Assembly: GCA_019454045.1 (NCBI GenBank)
Contig: SKCR01033437.1
Location: 150,683-214,682, forward strand
DNA length: 64,000 nucleotides
Reading direction: 5' to 3'
Origin: Zanthoxylum bungeanum
Lineage: Eukaryota; Streptophyta; Magnoliopsida; Sapindales; Rutaceae
Below the pieces are notes generated by a model. It worked only from the letters and a program-made list of their open reading frames with translations. It was not told where the DNA came from and ran no database searches. Below, piece after piece: positions 32,378 through 43,960 of this stretch; the first letter of the stretch is position 1; the number at the start of each line of letters is the position of its first letter. Position numbers and translations under genes: made by a program.

Positions 32378-34933
32378 TCACAACTCTAGCACCACAACTG
32401 TTCACGTGTCCACAAAAGACAATGAGTAATAAATAAATATTTTACATTTTTGGAACTTAATTAATTTGAAAGAGGAAAAAAAAATATTCTACAATGACAC
32501 GTGTTAATAATATTTTATCACGTATGTTAAAATATTAAAAATATTTTCTCCTCTCTATTCCGTCTCTAATTGTCCAGTAGCGATGGATTAGCGACGGATA
32601 TTTCTGTTACTGAAAGCACTGGATCCTAATTAATGTCACCATAGAACCAAAGAATTACTCTCGAGAGGAAATTAAAATGGGTTCTTACATTCAGAGTCTG
32701 TGGTGATCCAATTTCCTTTTCTAGGGTTGCAATGAATAGGAGTTGAGCTCACTGATGATGAAAGCATGTTACAGGTAGAGCTTGTGATCATCATTTGGTC
32801 AATGTTCTTAGTTGAAGAAGCCATTGAAATCCTTGAGTAAACTGAAGAAGTTGTGGAGCAGCTGCTTTCCACATCCCATCTGAAACTTATTTTTGGAGAC
32901 TCCATGGTTAGCTTATCCTCATCTGTTACTGCTTTCAATGTTGCTCTATTCCTAAAACGGAGGACCTGAGAGGGGGAAAAAATACACATGTTATGATTCT
33001 ATTGGTTTATTGTAATTTTAAGGGAAACTTAGATTAGGACGGATCGTGTATTATTATTGAAATAAACATGATAAAAGATTTTGAAAATTTTAACACGACT
33101 CAACTTAATATTAGATTGAAATTCCTATAGAATAATTCTATGAAAGTTAGATCAGGTATTTAATTAATTATGAAAATCAAGTCCCATCTACTACTACTGT
33201 GGTGGCGGCTTCTATAGCTCTCAAAATTTTAACATTAATAACATAACATCTACATAATATCCACCAACTGCAATAAGCATATATAAGCTTATGGAATTAA
33301 TGATAAAAAAAAATGGTAGACTTAACTGTTATTTCCATCATTAATGAAAATGCCCAATGCGGATTGAAGATTAGAGATTGTATATTGTGAATGACAAACT
33401 TTAATGATCCATGGGCACAATTAGGGATGGAAATCAAGACATCTCGTCCCAATAATAATTTGAGATGAAAAATTATCGCGAATCCTAGATCGAATAGTTC
33501 GTGATCTCGAATCCCAGTTGAGATTTAAGATTTTTTAAGTTAAAATTTGGAATTTATAATGATTTTCTTAAATCTCAACTGAAATTTTTAGACAATTCTT
33601 TATCCTAAATTCCGTATACGAATCTCAATTCAGATTTGAGATTTTCTGTCAACTCTAATTACAGTACTGGATTTTTGTGAATCGATAAATGACAATTAAC
33701 ATTAATGGGAAAAAAAATCAATTTACCTTTTTGCCAAGAAACTTGCCTCCTTTCTCTGCTGATTTTGCTGCAGCAGCCCATCTAAGTAGCTCCTTCATCC
33801 TTGACATGGTTTTGGTTTTATGATTTTTCTTATGATTTTGCTCATCATTATTATTATCACCTATTGGCAAAACTTTGTTTCCTGCAGCTGCAGCTGCAGA
33901 ATCATCATGATGATGAGCCTTGTGATTGTGATGATCATGAGTAGAGCCACCAAGCCGTCCACCAATTATCTCTTCTTTCTTCATCTTTTTAATAGAATAG
34001 ACCCACCTTCTTCTTCTTCTATTAATGCTTCCAATTCTTCTCAAATTGAGATTGCTGTAGAAGCAAGCATTTGCAACATCGTTTCTGCATAAAATTGCAA
34101 ATGGCTTCAAATATTTACCACCCAAACAACATTGTTGATGATGATGATCACTTTCCTTAACCCTCCGTTTCTTATACAAGACTATATATTTTTCTTCAGC
34201 ATCTTTTCCTGGAAAAAGAAAAACAACACAAATGATAAGTTACCTATAATTTCATGCGGACAAAATTCACAAAGGTATTTGATGGTTAATAGATGAACCA
34301 TTTTTTATTTTTTTTTTAGTTTAGGCTAATAGTAATTTAATTCCGTCCCTATTCATGTGAGTTCGAATCTCATACCTCTCATTTCCATTAAAAAATTTAC
34401 CAACTGAAATAATTGTCGATCACAATGAGGATAAAACAATATATGAACAGTTAAATCTCAACTATACATTCTCTGATAGACACTAATGATGTAGAGAATT
34501 CTAATTCCATGCCTATCATTTTTTCTACTTACCATATGTAATATTCTTGTTGGTGTGATGTGTGGTATTTACTCCTGGTGCTTGCGCAGGAGTTACCTTG
34601 AAGAGCCAATGAAAAATCTGCTACAATTGAGGAGGAGCAACATGATGAGTTTTGAAGTTGTTAATAATATGTTATATATATAGAGAGAGACAACTGATTA
34701 AATTTAAAACGTCATAATATAATAAAATCTGAATATACGAGATAATATATGTATTGTATTGTTTCAAGTCTCAATTTAATAAGACTTGAAAAACAGAAAA
34801 TACAAATTTTAATATATTAAAAGATAAATAATAATGATATCTTTGTTCTATTATCTATTTCTTAATAAGTCATTAACTGACATCTCTCACTTGATCCCCA
34901 TTATAAATGTATATATACAAAGCTCACCTGCAT
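32378..34933 (-). CDS. Five-exon gene for a 290-aa plant protein of unknown function
   Basis: CDS on the minus strand: 34933-34928, 34620-34533, 34208-33727, 32965-32689, 32397-32378. All introns start GT and end AG, and the exons sum to 873 bases, exactly 290 codons plus TGA. The first exon codes only for Met-Gln; the last adds the C-terminal VVLEL. Order: [12 protein letters not shown] near the N-terminus; [15 protein letters not shown]; a basic stretch INRRRRRW (possible nuclear signal); a His/Asn-rich, Ala-run, low-complexity middle; [19 protein letters not shown]; then [25 protein letters not shown] serine-rich sequence and a C-terminus TDSE-FVVLEL. The last two blocks are features I associate with an uncharacterised plant-specific family. 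No membrane segment or enzyme motif is seen. No stop or shift breaks it, so it is probably functional. The start is chosen because Met-Gln joins in frame to exon 2 across a canonical donor. Confidence 0.85.
33422..33662. mobile_element. MITE-like element in intron 3 of the 290-aa protein gene
   Basis: About 240 bp with imperfect inverted ends: TTAGGGATGGAAATC on the left and the complement of GATTTTCTGTCAACTCTAA on the right. The interior has repeated inverted copies of TCTCAA(C/T)T-AGAT. The ends resemble hAT-type MITEs. No clean 8-bp target duplication could be read. Confidence 0.42.
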
Positions 34934-35170
34934 GTTATGGTTTGATATTTAGAGAAGAAACAAAAAGTGTGAGTGATGACTGTGTTTTGGTCAAGATGGA
35001 CAGCACTGAAAGATCTATCTTTGCTGTCAAGATGCTAGAGATTCCTGTCTCCCCACTTGGAAAGTTTTTGAGAAGAAAGAGACAAAGAAAATGGAAGTGA
35101 ATCTAAGGGAAAATAGTGAGACAACTAGGCAGTGAGTAGAGCTTAGGTTGGCCTTTGTGATTCCCTTGTA
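34934..35170 (-). other. 5' untranslated exon part of the 290-aa protein gene
   Basis: Inferred leader between the TATA box and the start codon at 34933. The plus-strand ORF of 88 codons that covers it (34834-35100) is antisense to this leader and intron 1, and has no recognised domain. Confidence 0.4.
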
Positions 35171-35196
35171 ACATGGCCAGGAAAATGGGGATTATA

Positions 35197-35205
35197 TTAT
35201 ATATA
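35197..35205 (-). promoter_or_regulatory. Probable TATA box of the 290-aa protein gene
   Basis: On the minus strand the sequence reads CTTATATATAATATAAT, about 265 bases upstream of the start codon. Transcription would begin near 35165-35175. It is the best TATA element upstream of the first exon. Confidence 0.45.
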
Positions 35206-35703
35206 AGATGATCATGTGGTGGGTATTACTTAAGGAAAAGTTTTGAGTTAATTAATATTAAAACAAATCAAATTTAAGCAGCCCCTGTGGCTTCTTCTAT
35301 AACCAAACACTTGTGCATCTATGGTTGCTTTGATCTCAGTGGTCCCAGCTGAATGGCAGTTTTATTTAGCAGAATTGATTTGCATTCACCATTAATTCTT
35401 TAATATTATTATTAGAGGAATGATGTAGTATCATTAATTAATATGTAAAATTATATCAAATATAAATATTATATATTTAATTATTTTTTATTATTTTAAA
35501 AACTGCTAATTAAGTGCTGATGCTTTGAATCTCATTGGAGTAAGTTCCGGTAAATGTAGATTGTGAAGAAAAGCTAAAAGCTGCTAAAGAAAGAAAAAAA
35601 AAAAAAAAAAAAAAAGCGAAAGAACATTTTGGGACATTTCCCTTGAAGAGCAGACATAGGTTTTCTTGGTTTGTTGGAGGGCATATTATAAAAAAATAAA
35701 ACA
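35206..35703. other. Intergenic sequence upstream of the 290-aa protein gene
   Basis: Promoter-proximal AT-rich DNA with an A24-25 run near 35589-35614. No gene is seen. Confidence 0.4.
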
Positions 35704-35999
35704 CTTTAGGGATGACAATTAATCAGGTATGGTATGTGAATATTAGTATTTATATTTGTCTCGTTAATTAACGGATACGAAAATTATCCATTTATCAGTT
35801 CCTAACATATCGGGCATCTGCGAGCCTCCGTACTAGTCCTCATTTGCATGAGGATCTTACATATATTTTAACGGGATGTTAAAAATCATATCCGATTCAT
35901 TCAACCAACGGATATAAAAATTATCTCTTTATTCATCCCTAACGTATCGGACCTCCGTAAGCCTCCATCCCCGCGGAAATTTTTGTCATCTATAGTCTT
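35704..35999. mobile_element. MITE-like element with GGGATGACAA ends
   Basis: The left end TTTAGGGATGACAATTAA and the right end TTTTTGTCATCTATAG form imperfect inverted repeats about 295 bp apart. The interior has two related halves, each with ATATCGG or GTATCGG and CGAGCCTCCGT/TAAGCCTCCAT. This resembles hAT-type MITEs common in plants. Target duplication not clear. Confidence 0.5.
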
Positions 36000-36861
36000 A
36001 TCATAAACATAGTAAACATGAGGGGTTAAATTGAAATCAAAATAGAAATCAGTCAAATTTCAACATAAACCCTCAACTTTCCTGAATTTTCCCGTCTCCA
36101 ATTCGTTCCTTATCATTGAATCATTTGTTTTTAATTATTAATATAATTTATTCGTGGTTAAAGATTTAAATACCTTCGAATATTCATTTTCCTGAACTGA
36201 TTTAATTCTTTTTTAAGCGACAGATTAATAAAAGAGAAAGAAAATAGAAGGAAGAAGCTAAAGTTTATATTCTTTTGAAGCTTAGGGAGACAGAGAAAAA
36301 CAATTATTGCAAACTATACTTGGTTTTTCTTTCACATTTAACATATATATTATTATTTGGAGCCTCCACTACAAGTCTAAATTTGTTTATTTAAACTATA
36401 ACCAAACAACATCTATTAAATATAGTTTGAAAATATGTCATAATTAGAGGCGAGACTTATGTCCCACACAAAATTAAAATATTGTTATATATATACACAC
36501 ACACTTTAATTGATAATGAAAATAAGATAAGTTATGTCCCTATACACTGTAATCTTATAAAACTAAAAATTTACTCTATTTAAAAATAAGTTTAAGTTAG
36601 AGTTTTAATGGCTAAGTGTAAACACCCTTAAGTTTAATCATTGCCACATTCTTAATCTAAGTAATAAGTAAGAATTAAAGAGCTGAAAAATAAACAAACA
36701 ATAAACACAATTAACATAAATATTTTTTGACGGGGTGGAAAACTCTCAATAGAGAAAAATCAATCTCGGTAAAGAATACCATCCGAATTCACTATGTAGA
36801 GAAAACTTACAGTGATGGTCTATGGCAATAATATTACCGATGCAAATACCTATATTGTAAT
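36000..36861. other. Intergenic AT-rich sequence
   Basis: Contains a short TA/CA dinucleotide tract near 36485-36505. No supported gene. Confidence 0.4.
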
Positions 36862-36879
36862 CACTACAAGAAAACGGTC

Positions 36880-37240
36880 TTTTAGCGTCGCCAAACGTCG
36901 ACGCTAAAAAAGTCAACGTCGATGTTAAAGATTTTTGCGTCAAAAAGAGACAATGCGGAAAATGGATGTCAAATATGGTCGAGGAAACGTTTTAGCGTCG
37001 CTGAAGAATAAGCAACGCTAAAAAATTTGCGCCGTCATTTTTCGTCGATGAAAACAGTATTAGATATCGCATAAATTAATAATTTCGCGTTGCATAATTT
37101 AAGCGATGTTAAAGATCTAAGGCATTTCGTGATGCCTATTAGGCATCACTAAAAGTGCACAACTACTAGCGTCGCCTTTTATCTTGTTGACGCCAAATTC
37201 GGAGGTTTAGTGTCGCCAAAATGGCGACGCTAAATAATTT
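36880..37240. repeat. Palindromic subterminal repeats of CACTA element X
   Basis: Inverted pairs of TTTAGCGTCG and CGACGCTAAA occur as short hairpins: 36880-36909, about 36990-37024, and 37206-37235 (TTTAGTGTCGCC and GGCGACGCTAAA around a five-base loop). These resemble transposase-binding arrays of CACTA elements. Confidence 0.7.
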
Positions 37241-37439
37241 AAATTTATTTAAAAAAATAAAATATTATTAAAATATATTAAAATTATTATTATATGTATA
37301 ATGAAATTAAAATTATATATATTAAACAAATAAAACATTAATAATATTTTATTTTAAAAAATTAAATTAAAATTATTATATATATATATATTTTATTAAA
37401 TTTTTATTACATGCAAGATTTTTATTATATTAAATAAAA

Positions 37440-38900
37440 TAATCATGCAGGATGATCGATGGGTGAGAGTGCTGCATCTGTCGAGCCTGGAAGAACTATT
37501 GAGGTCGATCCTGCAACGTTGCTTTGAGCAAATGATCTCTCCACTAGTGCCTACAATTGAGCCATTTCCCGATCGTGCTCTCTATTCTCATCTTCCAGCT
37601 GGCTCAGCCGGTCTTGAGTCAGCTTCAACTGCTCCCTCAAGACAGTGACCTTCTCTGAGGAGCGAGATGATCGAGAAGTAGTCGTTGACACCTTCTGATG
37701 AGTGCCAAGTCCGATGTTATAAGAGGTAGTGTTCTGGAACACCTGACGCGAAAACTTCTCATCTGCCAAATGCTAATTGCCCTGTGTGAGGTTTTGTGTC
37801 TGGATGTCCACCATGTGTTCCAACATTTAAAGATTTTGTGTTAGTGAAAAATACTGAAACTTTACATAATTTAGTAATTAAACACTTACATAGCACTCTC
37901 GGACGGCATAGTTCACACAACCTTTATTTAGAGTGTAGTAGGTGAGTTGGAAAAAAATCTGGCATCCGGAGGGACTGTACCTTTCTTGTACTGCTTTTCT
38001 GCCGATGAAAAATAATAATTATTAATTAAATATTTTTAAAATGCAGTTAAGTAAACATATATCCACTTACCACGGAGCGTTCATCGTGATTCATGTAAAA
38101 AGGCTTGAAGCCTCCAATATAGTTGAACTGTAGATTCTATCAGTTCACCTTATTCTGCTCATAAATTTTCCTCAAAACAAAAAGTTAGTTGCTATTTTAA
38201 TGCAAAATGAAATACTATAGAAATTTAAAAATTATCGCGTATTCATCTGAAACCTATATAGCTCATAAATACCCATAATCATTCTCTCTGGTATCATACG
38301 GCCGATGGGAAATAGCAATATCCACACCATGCTTATCAAAGATGGACTTGAGTCTTTTCGTGCGGTAGTTTGAATATGCCTTGCTCATACACTGGTCGAT
38401 GTATTTAACCATATTCAGAGTGGTCAAGTCAACATCGAACCACTCATGCACAAAAAATACAATAGTTAAGGGCTTCATTTAAAAAAATAAAAATAAAAAT
38501 TGATGTTTAAAATGATACTTACTAACAAAACTGCGAGCAAGTCGTGTCGAGTCCGCTCTGGTATATTCTTTCAGCATGTGTACTACTGGGGAACGTCACA
38601 ACGCCTAAAAGTCCCAAATATGTTGATGAACTTTGGATTGTGGCAGCTCAGACGTTTCTCTCCATTGTCGGATATGCGTATCAATATTCGTCTGTGGGAC
38701 TTCATGTGATGTGACAACTCCAAATCCCTTATATCACCTTGAGTTCGTCCAATTCTAGGGGTTGAGTCAGTGGTCTGAGCAGGTGGCTCAGAGGTGGAAC
38801 CTGCCACACTACCGGTGGATGGAGCTGGTCTTTTGCATTGTCCATGGGATATTTGGGGAAAAAATCAATTACACTTAATTTGAAAAAAAAAGTACATCAA
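37440..38900 (-). pseudogene. Transposase_24-like gene remnant of CACTA element X
   Basis: Minus-strand fragments in order: an N-terminal TSEPPAQTTDSTPRIGRTQG (38790 region), RDLELSHHMKSHRRILI, a stretch reading NIPERTRHDLLAVLL near 38560, WFDVDLTTLNMVKYIDQCMS (38450-38390), LQFNYIGGFKPFYMNHDERS (about 38140-38080), and a C-terminal coiled coil KVTVLREQLKLTQDRLSQLE (37650). This order fits the plant En/Spm accessory protein (PF03004). Frames are broken and introns are likely. Confidence 0.62.
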
Positions 38901-39419
38901 TGGTACTAGGCCTCACTGTTATGCCTCAAACGAGGCACCAAAAATACGTGGTACACCAAGTGTTTAGGATCGTAGGGGTTTCCAAATTTCATAAACAACC
39001 CTAATTTAATTCTAAATCATATTAAAAATCAAAACAAAAAACCACAACAAAGCAAAAAAATTGACTTCAAATTCGTATGGTTGAGAAAGTGTAAGCGTTT
39101 CTTCGTTTGTGAGAGTGAGGAAGAAGGTTGTTTTCGTGTAATTATAAAGAACCTTTAGCTGTACTAGATTTTAAACATTTGGCGTCTCACTTTCTTTTCA
39201 TGACGCAAATCGTTGAAAGTTAAGAAAATTAAAATTTTGATTTTCCCTTCATATTATGGCAACGCTAAATAATAGAGGGTTGATATTTAGCGCCGTTATT
39301 ATTTGGCAACGCTAAATGGTATGTTTTTATTTTAATTTTTTTAATAAATATTACATATTATAAAAATATAATTTTTATATTAAAACTTTAATAAAATGTA
39401 TAAATTTATTAATCATTAT

Positions 39420-40030
39420 TAAATGTCTACTTTGTTTCATCTTCTGACGTATATTCGTCTTCAACTATATCTTCTTTTCGGTTGTCATCTTCTTCTTGGT
39501 CGTCATCTAAGTTTAAGATGGCCTCAATACCATCAATGTCATCTCATGTAAGCTGAATACTGACAATATCATTCTAAACAAGATTTGGTAACTAGAAAAT
39601 TTACTCGACATCGTCGTCGTGTTCAACATCCTCTTTGAAGTGAGCATCAATAGTATTTTATTTCTCTTAAACGTCCCAAATACCCCTCTGGTTTAATTTT
39701 TCCAATACTTTCCATCCATCTCAAATTTTGGGTCATCCAGATACATGACATGATGTGTTTAATGATAGAAAATATATGGATCATCTTTGTACCAAACATG
39801 TTGAACATTGATAAACGTTAGATGGTGATGGTATTGAATTCTCCTCTTTCTAGGATTGGTGTCAAACCACTTGCATTTGAACAAGACAATAATAAGATTA
39901 GGCTTGTAAATCAATTCAATAACTCCTTCCATGACACCATAAAAATCAATAGTACTGTCAACATGGTCTCCCGGAACTATAATCCCCTAGTTTTGTGTTG
40001 AGTGCGAAATATCTTTTTACTATGCGATAA
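39420..40030 (-). pseudogene. TNP2 transposase C-terminal (DUF4216-like) remnant
   Basis: The minus strand reads DHVDSTIDFYGVMEGVIELI and VLFKCKWFDTNP, then FINVQHVWYKDDPYIF, a stop, and HHVMYLDDPKFEMDGKYW. This is the DUF4216 pattern at the C-terminus of CACTA TNP2 proteins (DYYG, C-W-DT, DPF, YLDD). The catalytic part of TNP2 is absent. Confidence 0.68.
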
Positions 40031-40060
40031 ATCTCACATTATTAACTATGCAACTAGAGA

Positions 40061-40919
40061 GCAAAATCTAATTTGCTTGACTTTCTCCAAACACTTCCAT
40101 ACACCCAAAATCTAATTTTAACATCAAAACCATCATTAACACATATTATAAAACTAAATCATGTTTATCAAATAAAACATGAATACATTCAAAATACATA
40201 TAAGCATAAATTTGAATCTAAAATACAAACCAAACAAAAATCCTACAAAGAAGCAATCTGTGAACAATATTGGGTCACTCAAAAGTGGTCAAGTAATTCT
40301 AGAATGATAGCCATAGCTCCAAGCTATGCTTCCAAAGCATCTAAACACAAATCTCTAACTATGTTTCAACTTTTGAAACTATGTTATTATCTATCAAATA
40401 CACAATACATTACAATATGTATCATTAATGATCTAGAACATCAAAATTTACCTATCAAGCTTGGATGAAAGATTAAATCATCTAAGTTAAAAGTGTAGAG
40501 AACTTCCAAAACTTCCCTGACACTTGTTTTCTCTTGGTTGAAACTTATCAATAGAATTGCACAAGCTTAACTTTAATAATCAAGCTTTGAATTCTTAATT
40601 TATAAAAGTTTTCACCAATTTTTAGGTGGGCTTAATCCAATTTCTCTAATTATGTAAATTAGGTGTAATCTAATTAACTTTGTCTAACCACTTAATTAAT
40701 CAAATTAAATCAATCCAAATACATCTATTATTATATATTTTATATTTAGCAAAATCATCCAATTGTAAAGATATTTATGAAATTACAATAAAGCACTTGT
40801 GTGATTAAAAATTTGGATTAATCTAATTGGTCTAGTTAATAATTAATATTATCCAATAACGCTTAATTACTTTGATTGATAATTATAATATCAAATATTA
40901 TTCATTATCAAACAAAATT
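40061..40919 (-). other. AT-rich region, possibly a distal copia LTR or leader on the minus strand
   Basis: Non-coding. It joins directly to the minus-strand repeat at 40920-41959 and may be its continuation, but no LTR end or primer site could be fixed. An open frame at 40073-40468 (131 codons) is AT-rich without recognisable domains. Confidence 0.35.
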
Positions 40920-41959
40920 GGATACCCTAATGCTCAACGAGTACACTTTATATAGTGTGACTCTGTAAGTCCAGACACATTCGTCATATAAGCCTAGCTC
41001 ATATGTACGCAATTCAGCCACCTCTGAAATTGCGAAGAACTTGAACGATCTTTCTAAACTATATAAGTTGAGGACATCATATATATTTAACAATCCCTCT
41101 ATCGTAGGCTATCCGAATTATTCTTATGAAACATAAATTATACCGTCAAGTTTCCAATACGAGCATTTCATATTGTCGATATGTCCATGATTTTTTCAAT
41201 TAATAATAACACCATTTTTTTATATATATATGCTATCAACCCTAGGTAATGGTCTTTGGGCAAAGTCTTAAGAATCGTGACTCACTAACATGGATACTTT
41301 AACCTTTTATTGTATACATACGGGTCGACGAATCATATCTTGATATATATTTGATTAACGAGTGTATCGGTCCACACCAACAAATATCTAGTGGTCAAAC
41401 CATAAAAGGTCTTTGACATACATGATATCAAAGTCTGGAGGATCACACACAAAATCAGTGTTATCCTATAGTCAAAGGATCACATATGTTGCTCGACTCG
41501 AGGAGATTCTTATTGACGGTGGTGTGTACTTTCAACTATTAGAAATCACTTGTGAGCATTCGGTATTCGATTAAACGAATATACATATGTTTACACGAGC
41601 TTCCATTGCTGATGGTCCATTGGGTTAGACCACTAAAACTCCAATTCTAATATACGACATGTGATAGTATTTTAAGTTATAGGAATTCGACAATATTAAA
41701 AAATCAACGACTAGGAATAAATACTTTAAGAATATTTTATAATAGTAATATTATCCCAATGATGGACCACCCAATGTCCAATATTACTACGTGACTATTC
41801 TAAAGTCAATTTCATTCCCATTATATATATAACTAATTTGTACTATAAGATAACGATATTACAATTGCCATTAACAAGTTGGAATGAAAATGTAATTATT
41901 TTATTAATAAATAATATAATATATTATTCTGATTGTCGTTATAAGTACCAACTCCAACA
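40920..41959 (-). repeat. Copia-LTR-like repeat, minus-strand copy
   Basis: Reverse complement starts TGTTGGAGTTGGTACTTATA at 41959 and matches 24138-24915 and 24945-25830, sharing the phrases CACCACCGTCAATA-like, ATTAATAAAATAATTAC and GGGTGGTCCAT. Confidence 0.6.
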
Positions 41960-42059
41960 CTTAATTGTGTAATTTTCTAGTTATTGTAGGAGTAAAGAGC
42001 AGAGTTCGAATTCCAATTTTACGAGGGTCAAATTATAACTTAAAATTTTAAAATTATTA

Positions 42060-42544
42060 AAAATAATAAATTATTGATAGTGGTGTGTACTTCCATCTAT
42101 TAGGAATTACATTTGAGTCATTGAGATTCGCTTCAATGAATACACATATGTCTATAGAGCTCCTCTTACTCATGGTCCACTGTTTAGACCATTGGGACTC
42201 AAATTCTAATATACGATGAGTTCTAATCTTATAGGTTATAGGAATCCGACGGTATTTCAAAATCAACGATTGTAAATATATATTTTAAAAATAGTTTATA
42301 ATAGTAATACTATCGTAATGTCAGACCCCCAATATCTAATATTATTATGTGACTATTCTAAGGTCAGTGTCATTCTAAGTGTGTGTGTGTGTGTGTGTGT
42401 GTGTATAACTAACTAATATGCACTAAAAGATAATGACACAATAATTACTATTAACATACTGAAAGGAAAATGTAGTTATTTTATTAATAAAATATAATAT
42501 ATAATATATTATTCGGATTGACACTCCAAACACTGACTCCAACA
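42060..42544 (-). repeat. Copia-LTR-like repeat, second minus-strand copy (5' third only)
   Basis: Starts TGTTGGAGTCAGTG at 42544 on the minus strand and repeats the first 490 bp of the 40920-41959 unit. A (GT)13 microsatellite at 42379-42404 lies inside it. About 100 bp separates it from the other copy. Confidence 0.6.
42379..42404. repeat. (GT)n microsatellite
   Basis: About thirteen perfect GT dinucleotides, then ATAACTAACTAAT. Confidence 0.9.
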
Positions 42545-43960
42545 GTATCATTCTAAAGTGGACAAGACTTCTTTTCCGAGCTTGTGCGGGTAAATGCACT
42601 GTCAGATGAACCATTATATCAAATAATACAAATGGAAGTATACGTTACAATTGAAGAAGAATGACGACGATTACTTGCTCAAGTTCATCAATCACCGACG
42701 TGGTTAAAAGTCCTTTGACATAATTATTTGAAGAAACCAAATCAGTCCAGAATTGTGTGAATACTTGTGGTGGAAAGAACAGACAAATGATGTGAATGTT
42801 CATTATCTAACGTTCATTATTTTTTGAGAGCATATCAACATGTTTTTATTATAGAGGAAAATACAAGTAAAAGATCTGAATTAAATAATACTGACTTATA
42901 ACATATGAGATTGGGCCACATAAGTATTAGACACCTATCAAAATAGGTTAAAGATGGTTTGATTAAAGATCTTAGTTAGATCCTTATTCGATTTATGAGT
43001 CATGTATCCAATGGAAAATGACAAATGCCCCATTTCTTGGTATTGGACACCGTACTGAAGATTCATTAGAGCTAGTACACAGTGAAGTGTGTGGTTCATT
43101 AAATCATGTCGCAGTTCAACCTACTTCGTGACTTTCATGGATGATAAGTCAAGATATGAATATGTCTATTTGATGAGACATAAATCGAAAATATTTAACA
43201 AGTTCAAAATATTCTGAAACGAAGTAACAAACATGGAAATTCATCAAGTGTTTTTTATCAGATCGAGGTGGTGAATTGATGAGCAAAGAATTCAAAAGTT
43301 ATTTAAGGGAAAATGGGATTCTTGCCCAATATAGCCCACCGGGAACTCTTCAACACAATGGTGTGTCTAAAAGGAGAAATCGTACTTTGTTGATATGGTG
43401 CGATCTATGATGAGATATACAGATCTTCCATATTATCTTTGGGGTTATGCTTTACTTACTGTTACCCACATACTTAACAGCGTTCTATCGAAAGTTGTTA
43501 TAGGACTCCATATCAAATATAGTACGGTAGAAATTCAAGTCTTAGATATTTCAAGATTCGGGGTTGTCTCACATACATTAGGTTACCTAGCGAGATAAAC
43601 TTGCACCCATGGGGTATAAATACAGGTTTCGTCGGATAAATACAGGTCTGTTGTATAAATTCTTTGGGATATCAATTCTACGATTCTAAGCAACAAAATA
43701 TATTTGTTGCTCGTTTTTCCATTTTTCTTGAAAATAAATTTTTGAGAGAAAGTTAGAATTGTAGAAAGATTGAATTCGATAAGTTTGATCCCAACATTAG
43801 GGAACCTGAGATGGAACAGAGATCCAACTAAGTGAAGGATCTACGACACAAGTTCTACATAGGTCGAATAGAATATCAAGGCTTCCAAATAGAGTATATT
43901 TTATATCTGATGCGAGCCTCAATTATCTTCTTTTAGAGGAAAATGATATGACCACGTATA
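42545..43960 (+). pseudogene. Copia-3: integrase-to-RT-start remnant of a Ty1-copia element
   Basis: The plus strand reads LGHISIRHLSK at 42914, a DRGGELMSKEFKSYLRE-like string at 43260-43310, PPGTLQHNGVSKRRNRTLL at 43338-43395 and MVRSMMRYTDLPYYLWGYAL at 43395. It ends near 43950 with EENDMTTY-like codons at the start of RT. Stops and shifts occur throughout. The catalytic glutamate position reads K (SKRRN where active elements have SERRN or SEQRN). The sequence differs from Copia-2, so this is another family. Copia-2 inserted at 43961 and displaced the RT beyond the window. Confidence 0.72.

Larger units (their letters stand above)
36862..40060 (-). mobile_element. CACTA-type (En/Spm) transposon X, truncated at its 5' end
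   Basis: The 3' terminus begins CACTACAAGAAAACGG at 36862. Subterminal repeats follow to 37240. On the minus strand the order is TNP2 C-terminal region (40030-39420), then a Transposase_24-like gene (38900-37440), then the terminus, which is the normal gene order of plant CACTA elements. The other end and most of TNP2 are missing beyond 40060. All coding frames are broken. A second group of GGCAACGCTAAAT motifs lies at about 39255-39320, inside the element. Confidence 0.72.

Noticed and set aside
34834..35100. 88-codon plus-strand ORF near the intact gene
   Set aside because: It lies antisense to the leader and first intron of the minus-strand gene and shows no domain.
27255..36861. Second terminus of CACTA element Y
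   Set aside because: I looked by eye for GTAGTG preceded by an A/T-rich GC-TTTTTTAGC complement and found no credible match, so no full element is drawn.
37445..37648. Plus-strand ORF in CACTA element X
   Set aside because: Shadow of the minus-strand coiled-coil end of the Transposase_24-like gene.
40073..40468. 131-codon plus-strand ORF
   Set aside because: AT-rich, no domain, and the region reads better as minus-strand repeat sequence.
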